Origin: Enterobacter genomosp. O
GTDB lineage: Bacteria; Pseudomonadota; Gammaproteobacteria; Enterobacterales; Enterobacteriaceae
Direction of reading: 5' to 3'
NCBI RefSeq assembly: GCF_001022965.1
Contig: NZ_LECZ01000027.1
Location: forward strand, 744,001 to 808,000
DNA: 64,000 nt
Shown: positions 29,047 to 37,753 of the stretch, in pieces
Layout: each line of letters begins with the position of its first letter
Numbering within the stretch: position 1 is the stretch's first letter
Made by a program: the position numbers and the translations under genes
Notes under the pieces: generated by a model
What the model was told of the DNA's origin: nothing
Seen by the model: the letters and a program-made list of their open reading frames with translations, nothing else
The model's database searches: none

Positions 29047-29958
29047 CTACGCTGGCTCCCGTAACCACTCCCGGTTCAGCGTTTCACTGTCTCCCAGATA
29101 ATCCAGAAGCCAGGCCATGGCGGGCGAGACGTCACTTTGCTGCCAGGTGAGGCAGCAGGCCGCATCCGGGAAGGGATTCTCCAGCGCCAGTTCAACCCAT
29201 TCTCCGGTATCGATTCTTGGGCGCGCAAAATGCACCGGCACCATCGCAACGCACAGCCCGGCGCTGAGGCACGTCGCCGACGATTCCCAGTCAGGGGCCA
29301 CCACTCGGCGCTGGTTATCCAGAAGCCAGGTGATGCGCTTGGGCAATGAACGGGAGGTATCCTCTAGCACCAGCGACGGCCAGTTGCGTAGCGTATCGTC
29401 GCTCAACGGCCCTTCCATCGCCGCCAGCGGATGATCGCGTGCCACCACGCACTTCCAGCTCAGCATGCCCATATCGCGAAAGGCGTAACGCCCCCCGACC
29501 GGGATCGCCTGCGTGGCCCCAATCGCCATCTCTGCCCTGCCGTCCGCCAGCGCATCCCAGACGCCGTTGAACACCTCCTGGGAGACCCGCAATTCGACGT
29601 CAGAAAAATGACGATAGAAATCGACGATCATTTGCCGGGTGCGTTCCGGCTTAACGATGTTATCCACCGCGATAGAAAGATGCCCCCGCCAGCCGTTGGC
29701 GATCTGCTGACACTGCTCGCGGGTGATCTGCATTTTTTTGATAACAGAACGCCCTTCCTTCAAAAACCATGCGCCGGCGGGCGTTAATTCCACATCACGA
29801 TGGCGCCGTTCAAACAGCGGAACCGCCAGCCACTCTTCGAGCTGACGCACGGTGTAGCTGATAGCCGAAGGGACGCGGTGCAGCTCCTGCGCCGCACCGC
29901 TAAAGCTGCCGTTACGCGCGACAGCATCGACCACTTCAAGAGAATAATCTGACCACAT
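29047..29958 (-). CDS. punR: PunR (YdhB), LysR-family regulator
   Basis: 303 residues from ATG at 29958 (MWSDYSLEVVDAVARNGSFS); the frame extends much further upstream into punC, but this start gives the usual LysR N terminus. Winged HTH: SGAAQELHRVPSAISYTVRQLE. The C-terminal co-inducer domain includes the LSIAVDNIV strand. PunR activates punC in E. coli in response to purine nucleosides; the divergent arrangement here supports the same role. Confidence 0.94.
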   Translation of the reverse strand: MWSDYSLEVVDAVARNGSFSGAAQELHRVPSAISYTVRQLEEWLAVPLFERRHRDVELTPAGAWFLKEGRSVIKKMQITREQCQQIANGWRGHLSIAVDNIVKPERTRQMIVDFYRHFSDVELRVSQEVFNGVWDALADGRAEMAIGATQAIPVGGRYAFRDMGMLSWKCVVARDHPLAAMEGPLSDDTLRNWPSLVLEDTSRSLPKRITWLLDNQRRVVAPDWESSATCLSAGLCVAMVPVHFARPRIDTGEWVELALENPFPDAACCLTWQQSDVSPAMAWLLDYLGDSETLNREWLREPA

Positions 29959-30073
29959 TTTCTGCCTGCAAAATTTTTGAATGCACCCGCCAAATATTAG
30001 CGTTTCACAAGCGGCTTTGCACTCCCTACACTCAGCGCCAACGTACACCTGCCTCCTTAAGGAGAATAAAATA

Positions 30074-31273
30074 ATGCAACCCAGGAAAGGTTTTTTAGTC
30101 TGGCTCGGCGGCTTAAGCGTGCTGGGCTTTTTGGCCACCGATATGTACCTGCCGGCTTTCGCCGCTATGCAGGAAGATTTGCAGACGCCTGCCGCGGCCA
30201 TCAGCGCCAGCCTGAGTTTGTTCCTTGCCGGTTTTGCTTTCGCACAGCTGCTCTGGGGACCACTCTCGGATCGCTTTGGTCGTAAACCGGTATTGCTGCT
30301 AGGTCTGGCCATTTTTGCCGTTGGCTGTCTGGGGATGCTATGGGTACGCGACGCCACCTGGCTGCTGGTGCTGCGCTTTATTCAGGCTGTGGGCGTCTGT
30401 GCCGCTGCCGTCACCTGGCAGGCGCTGGTTACCGACTACTACCCGGCTAACCGCACAAACCGTATTTTCGCCACTATTATGCCGCTCGTGGGCCTCTCGC
30501 CAGCCCTTGCCCCGCTGCTGGGCAGCTGGATCCTCGCGCACTTTGACTGGCAGGCCATTTTTGCCACGCTATTTGCCATTACTCTGGTACTGATGCTGCC
30601 GGCGTTTGCCCTCAAGCCCGCGCATAAAAAAGAGGCGCATGCTGACGCGAAGCCAATTACCTTCACTTCCCTGCTCGGCACCAAAGCGTATCGCGGCAAT
30701 GTCCTGATCTATGCCGCCTGCTCGGCGAGCTTCTTCGCGTGGCTCACCGGCTCGCCGTTTATTCTGCACGATATGGGATACAGCCCGGCGGCCATCGGGC
30801 TGAGCTACGTTCCACAGACCATCGCGTTCCTGGTGGGCGGGTACGGCTGTCGCGCGGCGCTGCAAAAGTGGGAAGGTCAGCAGATGCTGCCGTGGCTGCT
30901 GGTGCTGTATGCCCTGAGCGTTATCGGGACCTGGGCCGTTGGCTTTATGCCGGGCGCCGGTCTGGCTGAAATTTTGATTCCATTCTGCGTAATGGCCGTC
31001 GCGAACGGGGCGATTTACCCTATCGTCGTGGCACAGGCGCTCCGTCCGTTCCCGCAGGCGACAGGCCGTGCCGCCGCGCTGCAGAATACCCTGCAGCTGG
31101 GGCTGTGCTTCCTGGCAAGCCTGGTGGTCTCCGCGCTGATTGCTACGCCGCTTCTGACCACCACCAGCGTGATGCTGGTGACCGTTGCGCTGGCGGTAAT
31201 AGGCTATCGTATGCAGGCCTCCGCGCAGCGTGAGCAGGATAACCGCGCTCAGGTTGAAACGTCACATGCATAA
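30074..31273 (+). CDS. punC: PunC (YdhC), MFS purine nucleoside transporter
   Basis: 399-residue DHA1-type MFS permease, twelve helices, start ATG at 30074 ([18 protein letters not shown]) behind AAGGAGAA. Motif A-like [14 protein letters not shown] lies after helix 2. The longer frame to 29981 overlaps the regulator control region and is not used. E. coli PunC takes up adenosine and other purine nucleosides; older annotations call it Bcr/CflA-type. Confidence 0.94.
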   Translation: MQPRKGFLVWLGGLSVLGFLATDMYLPAFAAMQEDLQTPAAAISASLSLFLAGFAFAQLLWGPLSDRFGRKPVLLLGLAIFAVGCLGMLWVRDATWLLVLRFIQAVGVCAAAVTWQALVTDYYPANRTNRIFATIMPLVGLSPALAPLLGSWILAHFDWQAIFATLFAITLVLMLPAFALKPAHKKEAHADAKPITFTSLLGTKAYRGNVLIYAACSASFFAWLTGSPFILHDMGYSPAAIGLSYVPQTIAFLVGGYGCRAALQKWEGQQMLPWLLVLYALSVIGTWAVGFMPGAGLAEILIPFCVMAVANGAIYPIVVAQALRPFPQATGRAAALQNTLQLGLCFLASLVVSALIATPLLTTTSVMLVTVALAVIGYRMQASAQREQDNRAQVETSHA

Positions 31274-31326
31274 TCGCGCCAGAAATCATGTTAATTTTCA
31301 GTGATTAGGTTGCTAAGAATTTTCTA

Positions 31327-31355
31327 TTGAATCACCAAATTTTGAGGCCTATACT
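31327..31355 (+). promoter_or_regulatory. Distal sigma-70 promoter of cfa
   Basis: TTGAAT, 17 bases, TATACT. The predicted start near 31361 gives a leader of about 210 nt, as in the E. coli distal cfa promoter. Confidence 0.72.
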
Positions 31356-31394
31356 AAATTTGGTTCGATTAAATACGATAAATATTAAGCGTTA

Positions 31395-31420
31395 ACGGGA
31401 GCCGGAGTGCTCCCGTTTTA
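31395..31420 (+). terminator. Hairpin with U tract between punC and cfa
   Basis: Stem ACGGGAGC/GCTCCCGT (31395-31402 and 31409-31416), then TTTTA. It lies downstream of the distal cfa promoter, so it may be both the punC terminator and an element of the long cfa leader. Confidence 0.7.
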
Positions 31421-31525
31421 CCATGGAAGGCATTTTCGGCAAGGGTTATCTCCCTTCCTCTGTTCTACGTCGGATACTAGCCTCGCGGTATTTACCGTGA
31501 GATTTCTCACAAACCAAAAAAGCGT

Positions 31526-31532
31526 CTACGCT
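31526..31532 (+). promoter_or_regulatory. Proximal sigma-S-type -10 of cfa
   Basis: CTACGCT preceded by T fits the RpoS extended -10 pattern. Start near 31539 would give a 33-nt leader, as for the growth-phase-controlled proximal cfa promoter of E. coli. Confidence 0.6.
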
Positions 31533-31571
31533 GTTTTAAGGTTCTGATCACAGTAGGGTGATGGAGAAGCT

Positions 31572-32720
31572 ATGAGTTCATCGTGTATAGAAGAAGTCAG
31601 CGTTCCGGACGATAACTGGTCCCGGATCGTCAGTGAACTGTTGGGTCGTGCAGGCATCACTATCAACGGATCTTCGCCATCCGATCCCCAGATCAAACAT
31701 CCCGACTTTTTTAAACGCGTGTTGCGTGAGGGATCGTTAGGACTGGGAGAAAGCTATATGGACGGCTGGTGGGAGTGCGAACGGCTGGATATCTTTTTCG
31801 CCAGCGTTTTGCGTGCCGGTCTGGAAAATCAACTCCCCCGCAACCTGAAAGACACCCTGCGTGTCGCCTCTGCCCGACTGTTTAATCTGCAAAGTAAAAA
31901 ACGCGCATGGATCGTCGGCAAAGAGCACTACGATCTTGGCAACGACCTGTTCAACCGTATGCTTGACCCTTTCATGCAGTACTCCTGCGCCTACTGGAAA
32001 GACGCGTCGACGCTTGAAGAGGCTCAGCAGGCTAAGCTGCGTCTGATTAGCGAGAAATTGCAGTTACAGCCCGGAATGCGCGTGCTGGATATTGGCTGCG
32101 GCTGGGGTGGGCTGGCATACTTTATGGCGAAGCACTATGGCGTCAGCGTGGTCGGCGTCACGATTTCAGCGGAACAGCAAAAAATGGCGCGGGAACGCTG
32201 CCAGGGTCTCGATGTGGATATCCGACTGCAGGATTACCGTGACCTGAACGAACAGTTCGATCGTATCGTTTCCGTGGGTATGTTCGAGCACGTTGGGCCG
32301 AAAAACTACGACACCTACTTTGAGGTTGTGGACCGTAATTTAAAACCGGACGGCATCTTCCTGCTGCACACTATCGGCTCTAAGCGGACCGACAATAACG
32401 TTGACCCGTGGATCAACAAATACATCTTTCCGAATGGCTGTTTACCGTCCGTTCGCCAGATTGCCAACGCCAGCGAATCCCATTTCGTTATGGAGGACTG
32501 GCATAACTTTGGCGCCGATTACGACACCACGCTGATGGCATGGCACGCGCGTTTTCAGGAGGCCTGGCCAGAGATTGCGGACAACTATTCTGAACGATTC
32601 AAGCGGATGTTTAGCTATTATCTGAATGCCTGTGCGGGCGCGTTTCGCGCGCGGGATATTCAGCTCTGGCAGGTGGTATTCAGCCGCGGGATTGAACACG
32701 GGCTGCGCGTCGCACGCTAA
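31572..32720 (+). CDS. cfa: Cyclopropane-fatty-acyl-phospholipid synthase
   Basis: 382-residue enzyme adding a methylene bridge from S-adenosylmethionine to unsaturated acyl chains of membrane phospholipids, important for acid and stationary-phase survival. The N-terminal lipid-binding domain precedes the methyltransferase core: VLDIGCGWGGLAYFMAKHYG (SAM binding), SVGMFEHVGPKNY and the C-terminal YYLNACAGAFRARDIQLWQ. Dual promoters and a long leader suggest sRNA and RpoS control as in E. coli. Confidence 0.97.
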   Translation: MSSSCIEEVSVPDDNWSRIVSELLGRAGITINGSSPSDPQIKHPDFFKRVLREGSLGLGESYMDGWWECERLDIFFASVLRAGLENQLPRNLKDTLRVASARLFNLQSKKRAWIVGKEHYDLGNDLFNRMLDPFMQYSCAYWKDASTLEEAQQAKLRLISEKLQLQPGMRVLDIGCGWGGLAYFMAKHYGVSVVGVTISAEQQKMARERCQGLDVDIRLQDYRDLNEQFDRIVSVGMFEHVGPKNYDTYFEVVDRNLKPDGIFLLHTIGSKRTDNNVDPWINKYIFPNGCLPSVRQIANASESHFVMEDWHNFGADYDTTLMAWHARFQEAWPEIADNYSERFKRMFSYYLNACAGAFRARDIQLWQVVFSRGIEHGLRVAR

Positions 32721-32726
32721 AAAAAT

Positions 32727-32753
32727 AACCCCGGGAAACCGGGGTTGTTTTTT
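32727..32753. terminator. Bidirectional terminator between cfa and ribE
   Basis: Stem AACCCCGG/CCGGGGTT with a GAAA tetraloop, TTTTTT on the right and an A-rich run on the left; serves cfa and, on the other strand, ribE, whose last codons overlap it. Confidence 0.92.
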
Positions 32754-33393
32754 ATTCTTCTTCGACGGTCTTTATTATTGCGGCTTCTTTTGCCGCCAGC
32801 ACGCGTTCAACCGTATCGACCACTGCCTGGGTTTGCGGATCGATTTCGATATTCACGCGATGCCCCAGTTTTTTCGCACCCAGCGTGGTGCGCTGCAGCG
32901 TTTCAGGAATTAAGTGCACGCAAAAACGCGTTGGCGTTACTTCCCCCACCGTCAGGCTAATCCCATCGATGCCAATAAATCCTTTATAGAGGATGTATTT
33001 CATTAATGAAGGATCCTGCATTTTGAACCAGATTTGACGGTTATTTTCCGAGGTGACGATTTTCGCCACTTCCGCGGTGGTCATGATGTGCCCGGACATC
33101 AGATGGCCGCCAATCTCATCGCTGAACTTTGCCGCCCGCTCAACGTTGACGGTATCCCCCACCACCAGCTCGCCCAGGTTGGTGATGCGCAGCGTCTCTT
33201 TCATTAAATCAAAGCTGATCTGGTTGCCGTTAATTTCGGTTACTGTCAGGCAGCAGCCGTTGTGGGCAATCGACGCGCCGGTTTCGATGCCCTCAAGCAT
33301 ATATTCCGGCAGCTCGACAACATGAGTACGGAAATTAGGTTTTTCATCAATGGACACCACTTTGGCGGTGCCCTGCACAATACCAGTAAACAT
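32752..33393 (-). CDS. ribE: Riboflavin synthase alpha chain
   Basis: 213-residue enzyme that dismutates two 6,7-dimethyl-8-ribityllumazine molecules to riboflavin. Start is ATG at 33393 ([15 protein letters not shown]); the frame extends 49 codons upstream without conservation. Two homologous lumazine-binding barrels: residues 1-97 ([10 protein letters not shown]) and 98-190 ([25 protein letters not shown]). E. coli K-12 calls this gene ribC or ribE. No FMN riboswitch was seen upstream. Confidence 0.96.
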   Translation of the reverse strand: MFTGIVQGTAKVVSIDEKPNFRTHVVELPEYMLEGIETGASIAHNGCCLTVTEINGNQISFDLMKETLRITNLGELVVGDTVNVERAAKFSDEIGGHLMSGHIMTTAEVAKIVTSENNRQIWFKMQDPSLMKYILYKGFIGIDGISLTVGEVTPTRFCVHLIPETLQRTTLGAKKLGHRVNIEIDPQTQAVVDTVERVLAAKEAAIIKTVEEE

Positions 33394-33525
33394 GCTTACA
33401 ACTCCTGTTTTTTCCGGACGGTGGTGACACCGTTTAATCCCACCACAATAACAGTTGGAAAAACAGGTTGCCAGCGGAGCGCATTTTCTGGCGATTTTTT
33501 CACTAGATAAATAGCTAAAGCCCGC

Positions 33526-33583
33526 TACAATAGCTGGCACCCCCCTGCATTTTCTTCTTGCTGCCCGTTTCGGCGGCTTTTTT
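33526..33583 (+). promoter_or_regulatory. mdtK promoter and leader hairpin (possible attenuator)
   Basis: A -10-like TACAAT (33526-33531) predicts transcription from about 33538. The leader then forms GCTGCC/GGCGGC (33560-33565 and 33572-33577, one G-U pair) followed by TTTTTT, 35 bases before the mdtK start. The layout is that of an intrinsic terminator in a leader. Confidence 0.55.
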
Positions 33584-33618
33584 AGTCTCTCAAATAACTA
33601 CAAAATAAAGGTGTTCAC

Positions 33619-34992
33619 GTGCAGAAGTACATGAATGAAGCGCGCCAGTTATTAGCACTGGCGATACCAGTGATCATCGCGCAAGTGGCCCAGACCGCAA
33701 TGGGATTTGTGGATACGGTAATGGCAGGTGGCTACAGCGCCACCGATATGGCGGCCGTGGCTATCGGCACGTCAATCTGGCTTCCGACCATTCTGTTCGG
33801 CCACGGTCTGCTGCTCGCGCTCACGCCTGTTATCGCTCAGCTCAATGGCTCGGGGCGTCGCGAACGCATTGCCCATCAGGTCCGTCAGGGCTTCTGGCTG
33901 GCAGGGTTTGTCTCCGTGCTGATTATGGTCGTGCTCTGGAACGCGGGTCATATCATTCGCGCTATGCATAATATTGACCCGGCACTGGCTGATAAAGCCG
34001 TAGGGTATCTGCGTGCCCTGCTCTGGGGTGCGCCTGGCTACCTCTTTTTCCAGGTGGCGCGTAACCAGTGTGAAGGCCTGGCGAAAACCAAGCCCGGAAT
34101 GGTGATGGGCTTTATTGGTTTGCTGGTTAATATTCCGGTTAACTATGTCTTTATTTACGGCCACTTCGGGATGCCGGAGCTTGGCGGCGTCGGCTGCGGC
34201 GTGGCGACGGCTGCCGTTTACTGGGTGATGTTCTTCTCCATGCTCACCTTCGTGAAGCGCGCCCGTTCAATGCGCGATATTCGTAACGAGAAAAGATTTA
34301 GCACCCCGGACTGGAACATCATGACCCGTCTGGTGCAGTTAGGGTTGCCGATTGCCCTGGCGCTGTTCTTTGAAGTGACCCTGTTTGCCGTGGTTGCCCT
34401 GCTGGTCTCCCCGCTGGGCATTGTGAACGTGGCCGGGCACCAGATTGCGCTGAACTTCAGTTCCCTGATGTTCGTCCTGCCGATGTCGCTGGCGGCGGCA
34501 GTGACCATTCGCGTGGGCTTCCGCCTGGGACAAGGCTCTACGCTGGATGCGCAAACGGCCGCCCGGACCGGGCTGGGCGTCGGCGTCTGCATGGCCATCT
34601 GCACGGCGCTTTTTACCGTTGCTCTGCGCGAGCAGATTGCCCTGCTCTATAACGACAATCCGGAAGTGGTCGCGCTGGCCTCGCACCTGATGCTGCTGGC
34701 CGCTATATACCAGATCTCGGACTCCATCCAGGTGATTGGCAGCGGCGTGCTGCGCGGATATAAGGACACGCGTTCGATCTTCTTTATCACCTTCATCGCC
34801 TATTGGGTGCTAGGTCTGCCGTGCGGTTATATTCTGGCCCTGACCGACCTGGTGGTAGAACGCATGGGGCCTGCAGGGTTCTGGATGGGCTTTATCATCG
34901 GCCTGACGTCGGCGGCGATTATGATGATGATGCGAATGCGCTTCCTGCAGCGCCAGCCATCAACGGTCATTTTGCAACGCGCTGCACGTTAA
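33619..34992 (+). CDS. mdtK: MdtK (NorM), MATE-family multidrug efflux pump
   Basis: 457-residue sodium- or proton-coupled exporter of cationic drugs including fluoroquinolones; same length as E. coli. GTG start at 33619 behind AAAGGTG, residues [18 protein letters not shown] following. Twelve helices in two homologous halves; conserved MATE segments include [20 protein letters not shown] and [19 protein letters not shown]. It is divergent from ribE and followed by a terminator. Confidence 0.96.
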   Translation: MQKYMNEARQLLALAIPVIIAQVAQTAMGFVDTVMAGGYSATDMAAVAIGTSIWLPTILFGHGLLLALTPVIAQLNGSGRRERIAHQVRQGFWLAGFVSVLIMVVLWNAGHIIRAMHNIDPALADKAVGYLRALLWGAPGYLFFQVARNQCEGLAKTKPGMVMGFIGLLVNIPVNYVFIYGHFGMPELGGVGCGVATAAVYWVMFFSMLTFVKRARSMRDIRNEKRFSTPDWNIMTRLVQLGLPIALALFFEVTLFAVVALLVSPLGIVNVAGHQIALNFSSLMFVLPMSLAAAVTIRVGFRLGQGSTLDAQTAARTGLGVGVCMAICTALFTVALREQIALLYNDNPEVVALASHLMLLAAIYQISDSIQVIGSGVLRGYKDTRSIFFITFIAYWVLGLPCGYILALTDLVVERMGPAGFWMGFIIGLTSAAIMMMMRMRFLQRQPSTVILQRAAR

Positions 34993-34999
34993 ATACGCA

Positions 35000-35027
35000 G
35001 TAGCCGCCAGCCGGCGGCTACTTTCTC
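35000..35027 (+). terminator. mdtK terminator
   Basis: Nine-base-pair stem GTAGCCGCC/GGCGGCTAC, AGCC loop, followed by TTTCTCTT. Confidence 0.8.
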
Positions 35028-35088
35028 TTCACTTTGCGCGGTAATGAAGCAATCGCGTGAAATCAGAGAGAAAAATGCATTTTCCCTC

Positions 35089-35117
35089 TTGCCTCAATGA
35101 TGCTGTGCCGCTAATAT
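35089..35117 (+). promoter_or_regulatory. Promoter of the tRNA-Val genes
   Basis: TTGCCT, 17 bases, TAATAT, ending 28 bases before the first tRNA. Confidence 0.7.
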
Positions 35118-35145
35118 TCGTCCCCGTTGTCACCGACAACACGTT

Positions 35146-35222
35146 GCGTTCATAGCTCAGTTGGTTAGAGCACCACCTTGACATGGTGGGGGTCGTTGGT
35201 TCGAGTCCAATTGAACGCACCA
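35146..35222 (+). tRNA. valV: tRNA-Val (GAC)
   Basis: 77-base cloverleaf: acceptor GCGTTCA pairing with TGAACGC, D-arm AGCTCAGTTGGTTAGAGC, anticodon GAC in CCTTGACATGG, T-arm GGTTCGAGTCC, encoded CCA. Same place as E. coli valV, after mdtK. Confidence 0.97.
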
Positions 35223-35226
35223 TTCT

Positions 35227-35303
35227 GCGTCCGTAGCTCAGTTGGTTAGAGCACCACCTTGACATGGTGGGGGTCGGTGGTTCGAGTCCACTCGGACGCA
35301 CCA
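35227..35303 (+). tRNA. valW: tRNA-Val (GAC), second copy
   Basis: 77 bases, anticodon GAC, acceptor GCGTCCG/CGGACGC, encoded CCA. Differs from the first copy mainly in the acceptor stem and T-stem (GGTGG/CCACT); only four bases separate the two. Confidence 0.97.
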
Positions 35304-35323
35304 TTTCATTCCTGAAATGGTGC
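35298..35323. other. Perfect hairpin incorporating the 3' end of the second tRNA-Val
   Basis: GCACCATTTCA and TGAAATGGTGC form an 11-bp perfect inverted repeat with loop TTCC. The left arm contains the tRNA's terminal GCACCA. No U tract follows. Confidence 0.7.
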
Positions 35324-35421
35324 AAATCCTCTTCTGATATCCTGAATTTTCCTAATCCCCCATTTTCATTACTGTTCTCCTGCTACGCTTTCCTCATGGA
35401 AAAAAGAGAGGAAAACCGTCG

Positions 35422-37017
35422 ATGAAGAAAATCGCCATTATCGGTTCCGGCCCTACAGGGATTTACACCTTTTACGCGCTGCTTAAAAACCCCCAGCCGC
35501 TTTCGGTCTCTGTCTTTGAACAGGCTGATGAAGCAGGCGTGGGTATGCCCTATAACGACGACGATAACTCTCGTCTGATGCTGGCGAACATCGCCAGCAT
35601 TGAAATCCCGCCACTGTTTATGACCTACCTCGACTGGCTCAAGGGCCAGAGCGACGCCCATCTGGCGCGTTTTAACGTTGATAAAGCCCGTTTGCATGAC
35701 CGGCAGTTCCTGCCCCGGATCCTGCTGGGTGAGTATTTTCGCGACAGCTTTCGCTCAATCGTTGAAGAGGCTAAAAAGCGGGGGTTTCAGGTTGATATCC
35801 ATGAATCCGCCCGCGTGACCGACATCATACCCTCGGAGGCCGGCGTCACGCTTTCAGTTAACGATAGCGCCTTTCCTGAACGCTTTGACCTTGCGGTTAT
35901 CGCCACCGGCCACGTCTGGCCAGACGAGGAAGAAGCCACCCGCGCGTTCTTCCCAAGCCCGTGGTCCGGCCTGATGGACGCCAGCATTCCTCCGTGCCGC
36001 GTCGGCATCATGGGGACATCGTTGAGCGGTCTCGACGCGGCCATGGCGGTAGTGATGCAGCACGGCGCGTTTCGCGACGATAAATTCGTGCTGGATAACG
36101 ACAGCGAAGCGTTAAATATTGTCCTGATGTCCCGAACGGGCATTTTGCCGGAAGCCGATTTTTACTGCCCTATTCCTTACGAGCCGCTGTCGGTCTTAAC
36201 CGAACGCGTGGTTGAAACCGAGATCGGCAAAGGGCAGGATGGCCTGCTTGACCGCATCTTCGCCCTGATCGTGAAAGAGCTCCAGCTCGCTGACCCGACG
36301 TGGTGCGAGAAAATATCGCTGCACAGGCAGACTGCGGACAGCATTCGCGAGGCCTGGTTTGAGGATCGTAAACGGCACGGTCCGTTTACCTGGGCGGAGG
36401 AGAATCTCAACGAGGTTGAGCGGAACAAACGCGAACGGCGCACCGTAGCCTGGCGCTATACCGTGCTTCGGCTGCATGAGGTGGTTCAGGAGATCGTGCC
36501 CCATCTTAGCGAACAAGACGCTAAACGCTTCAAGCAGGGGCTGGCCCGGGTATTTATCGACAACTACGCGGCCATTCCTCCGCAGTCTATCCGCAGGCTT
36601 CTTGCACTTCGCGAAGCCGGCATCATTAGCGTGGCTGCGCTCGGCGACGATTACACGCTTGACGTTGGCAGCGACCGGACGGTGATAACCACTAAAGAGA
36701 CGGTTTACCGTTTCGACGTGTTTATTGACGCGCGCGGACAAAAGCCGCTCAAAACGAAAGATCTGCCCTTCCCGACGCTGCGCAAACAGCTGGAAACGAC
36801 GGGCGAAGAGATTCCCGACATCGGCGAGGATTACACCTTAAAAGCGCCTGAAACCGTCCGCGGACGCATCGCCTTCGGCGCGATACCGTGGCTGATGCAC
36901 GATCGTCCCTTCGTTCAGGGGCTGGCGGAGTGCGCTGAGATTGCAGAGGCGATGGCGAAGGCGGCAGAAAAACCCGCGTCGGGGTTACGGCGGAGATTGC
37001 CGTACAGCGAGAGCTGA
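35422..37017 (+). CDS. ydhS: YdhS, FAD/NAD(P)-binding protein
   Basis: 531-residue flavoprotein-like protein, orthologue of E. coli YdhS. The N-terminal Rossmann motif is KKIAIIGSGPTGIYTFYALL; an ATGHVWPD segment (about residue 160) and GIMGTSLSGLDAAMAV (about 195) form a second nucleotide-binding region. The C-terminal third contains FDVFIDARGQKPL. No signal peptide. Reaction unknown. In E. coli it precedes the ydhTUXWVY anaerobic cluster, which is missing here. Confidence 0.9.
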   Translation: MKKIAIIGSGPTGIYTFYALLKNPQPLSVSVFEQADEAGVGMPYNDDDNSRLMLANIASIEIPPLFMTYLDWLKGQSDAHLARFNVDKARLHDRQFLPRILLGEYFRDSFRSIVEEAKKRGFQVDIHESARVTDIIPSEAGVTLSVNDSAFPERFDLAVIATGHVWPDEEEATRAFFPSPWSGLMDASIPPCRVGIMGTSLSGLDAAMAVVMQHGAFRDDKFVLDNDSEALNIVLMSRTGILPEADFYCPIPYEPLSVLTERVVETEIGKGQDGLLDRIFALIVKELQLADPTWCEKISLHRQTADSIREAWFEDRKRHGPFTWAEENLNEVERNKRERRTVAWRYTVLRLHEVVQEIVPHLSEQDAKRFKQGLARVFIDNYAAIPPQSIRRLLALREAGIISVAALGDDYTLDVGSDRTVITTKETVYRFDVFIDARGQKPLKTKDLPFPTLRKQLETTGEEIPDIGEDYTLKAPETVRGRIAFGAIPWLMHDRPFVQGLAECAEIAEAMAKAAEKPASGLRRRLPYSES

Positions 37018-37045
37018 CAGGGCGTCCATGCCCTGCTGGTGCTGA

Positions 37046-37681
37046 TTACTCGAAGTAGACTTCCGGGTTTTCAGACAGGGAGACGAAGGTTTTCGTCGCT
37101 TTATCCAGCGCAAGGATTTTGCCGCTTTCAATGTCGTACACCCAACCGTGCAGGCGGATGGAGTTATTGCGCAGGCCCACCGCAACGGACGGATGGGTCT
37201 TAATGTTGCTCAGCTGCGCAAACACGTTCTCCTGCACCATCGCATTGACCTTATCGATCGGCTTATCCCAGGTTTTCTTCTCCACCACGGCTTTTGCCGC
37301 GTCGGAATAGCGCAGCCAGTGCGACACAGCCGGCATTGGCTCCAGATTCGCGTTATCGGCAATCGCCTTCATCGCCCCGCAGTTGGAGTGGCCGCAAATC
37401 ACGATATCCGTGACGCCCAGTGCCACAACGGCGTATTCGATAGTGGCAGACACGCCGCCAGGCTCCGGCCCGAAAGGCGGTACGATGTTGCCAGCATTAC
37501 GAATGACAAAGAGTTGTCCCGGCTCTTGCTGGGTGACCAGCTCCGGGACCAGGCGGCTGTCGGAGCAAGAGATGAACAGCGCTTTGGGATTCTGGCTGGA
37601 CGCTAAACTGCGGAAGAGTTCTTTACGTTGCGGGAAAATCTCTTTTTGAAAGCTGAGAAAACCTTCAATGATATGTTGCAT
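37046..37681 (-). CDS. Beta-class carbonic anhydrase (CynT-like)
   Basis: 211-residue zinc enzyme interconverting CO2 and bicarbonate. Zinc ligands and catalytic dyad: CSDSRLVPE (Cys, Asp-Arg) and [12 protein letters not shown] (His, Cys). The N terminus [19 protein letters not shown] and C-terminal [15 protein letters not shown] resemble E. coli CynT more than Can, but no cyanase gene is nearby, so a general CO2/pH role or stand-alone use is likely. A CRP-like site lies upstream on its strand. Confidence 0.93.
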   Translation of the reverse strand: MQHIIEGFLSFQKEIFPQRKELFRSLASSQNPKALFISCSDSRLVPELVTQQEPGQLFVIRNAGNIVPPFGPEPGGVSATIEYAVVALGVTDIVICGHSNCGAMKAIADNANLEPMPAVSHWLRYSDAAKAVVEKKTWDKPIDKVNAMVQENVFAQLSNIKTHPSVAVGLRNNSIRLHGWVYDIESGKILALDKATKTFVSLSENPEVYFE

Positions 37682-37713
37682 AGCAATGTCTCTTTTATCT
37701 GTTTTAGTTTAGG

Positions 37714-37729
37714 CATGATCGAGATCACA
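37714..37729 (-). promoter_or_regulatory. Candidate CRP site upstream of the carbonic anhydrase gene
   Basis: On the minus strand TGTGATCTCGATCATG matches TGTGA-N6-TCACA at 8 of 10 fixed positions and shares the GATC centre of the ideal site. It lies 33-48 bases before the start codon. Confidence 0.5.
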
Positions 37730-37753
37730 CTCGTAAAGTTTACCCATCGTGGT

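Noticed and set aside
28058..29068. 336-residue ORF antisense to purR
   Set aside because: Shadow of purR; no domain or ribosome site.
35146..35303. tRNA-Val pair as attachment site of an integrated island
   Set aside because: No integrase gene and no direct repeat of the tRNA 3' end was found downstream; ydhS, a backbone gene, follows directly.
35029..35325. 98-residue minus-strand ORF with repeated SGLEPPTPTMSRWCSNQLSY
   Set aside because: It is antisense to the two tRNA-Val genes; this translated-tRNA pattern is a known annotation artefact.
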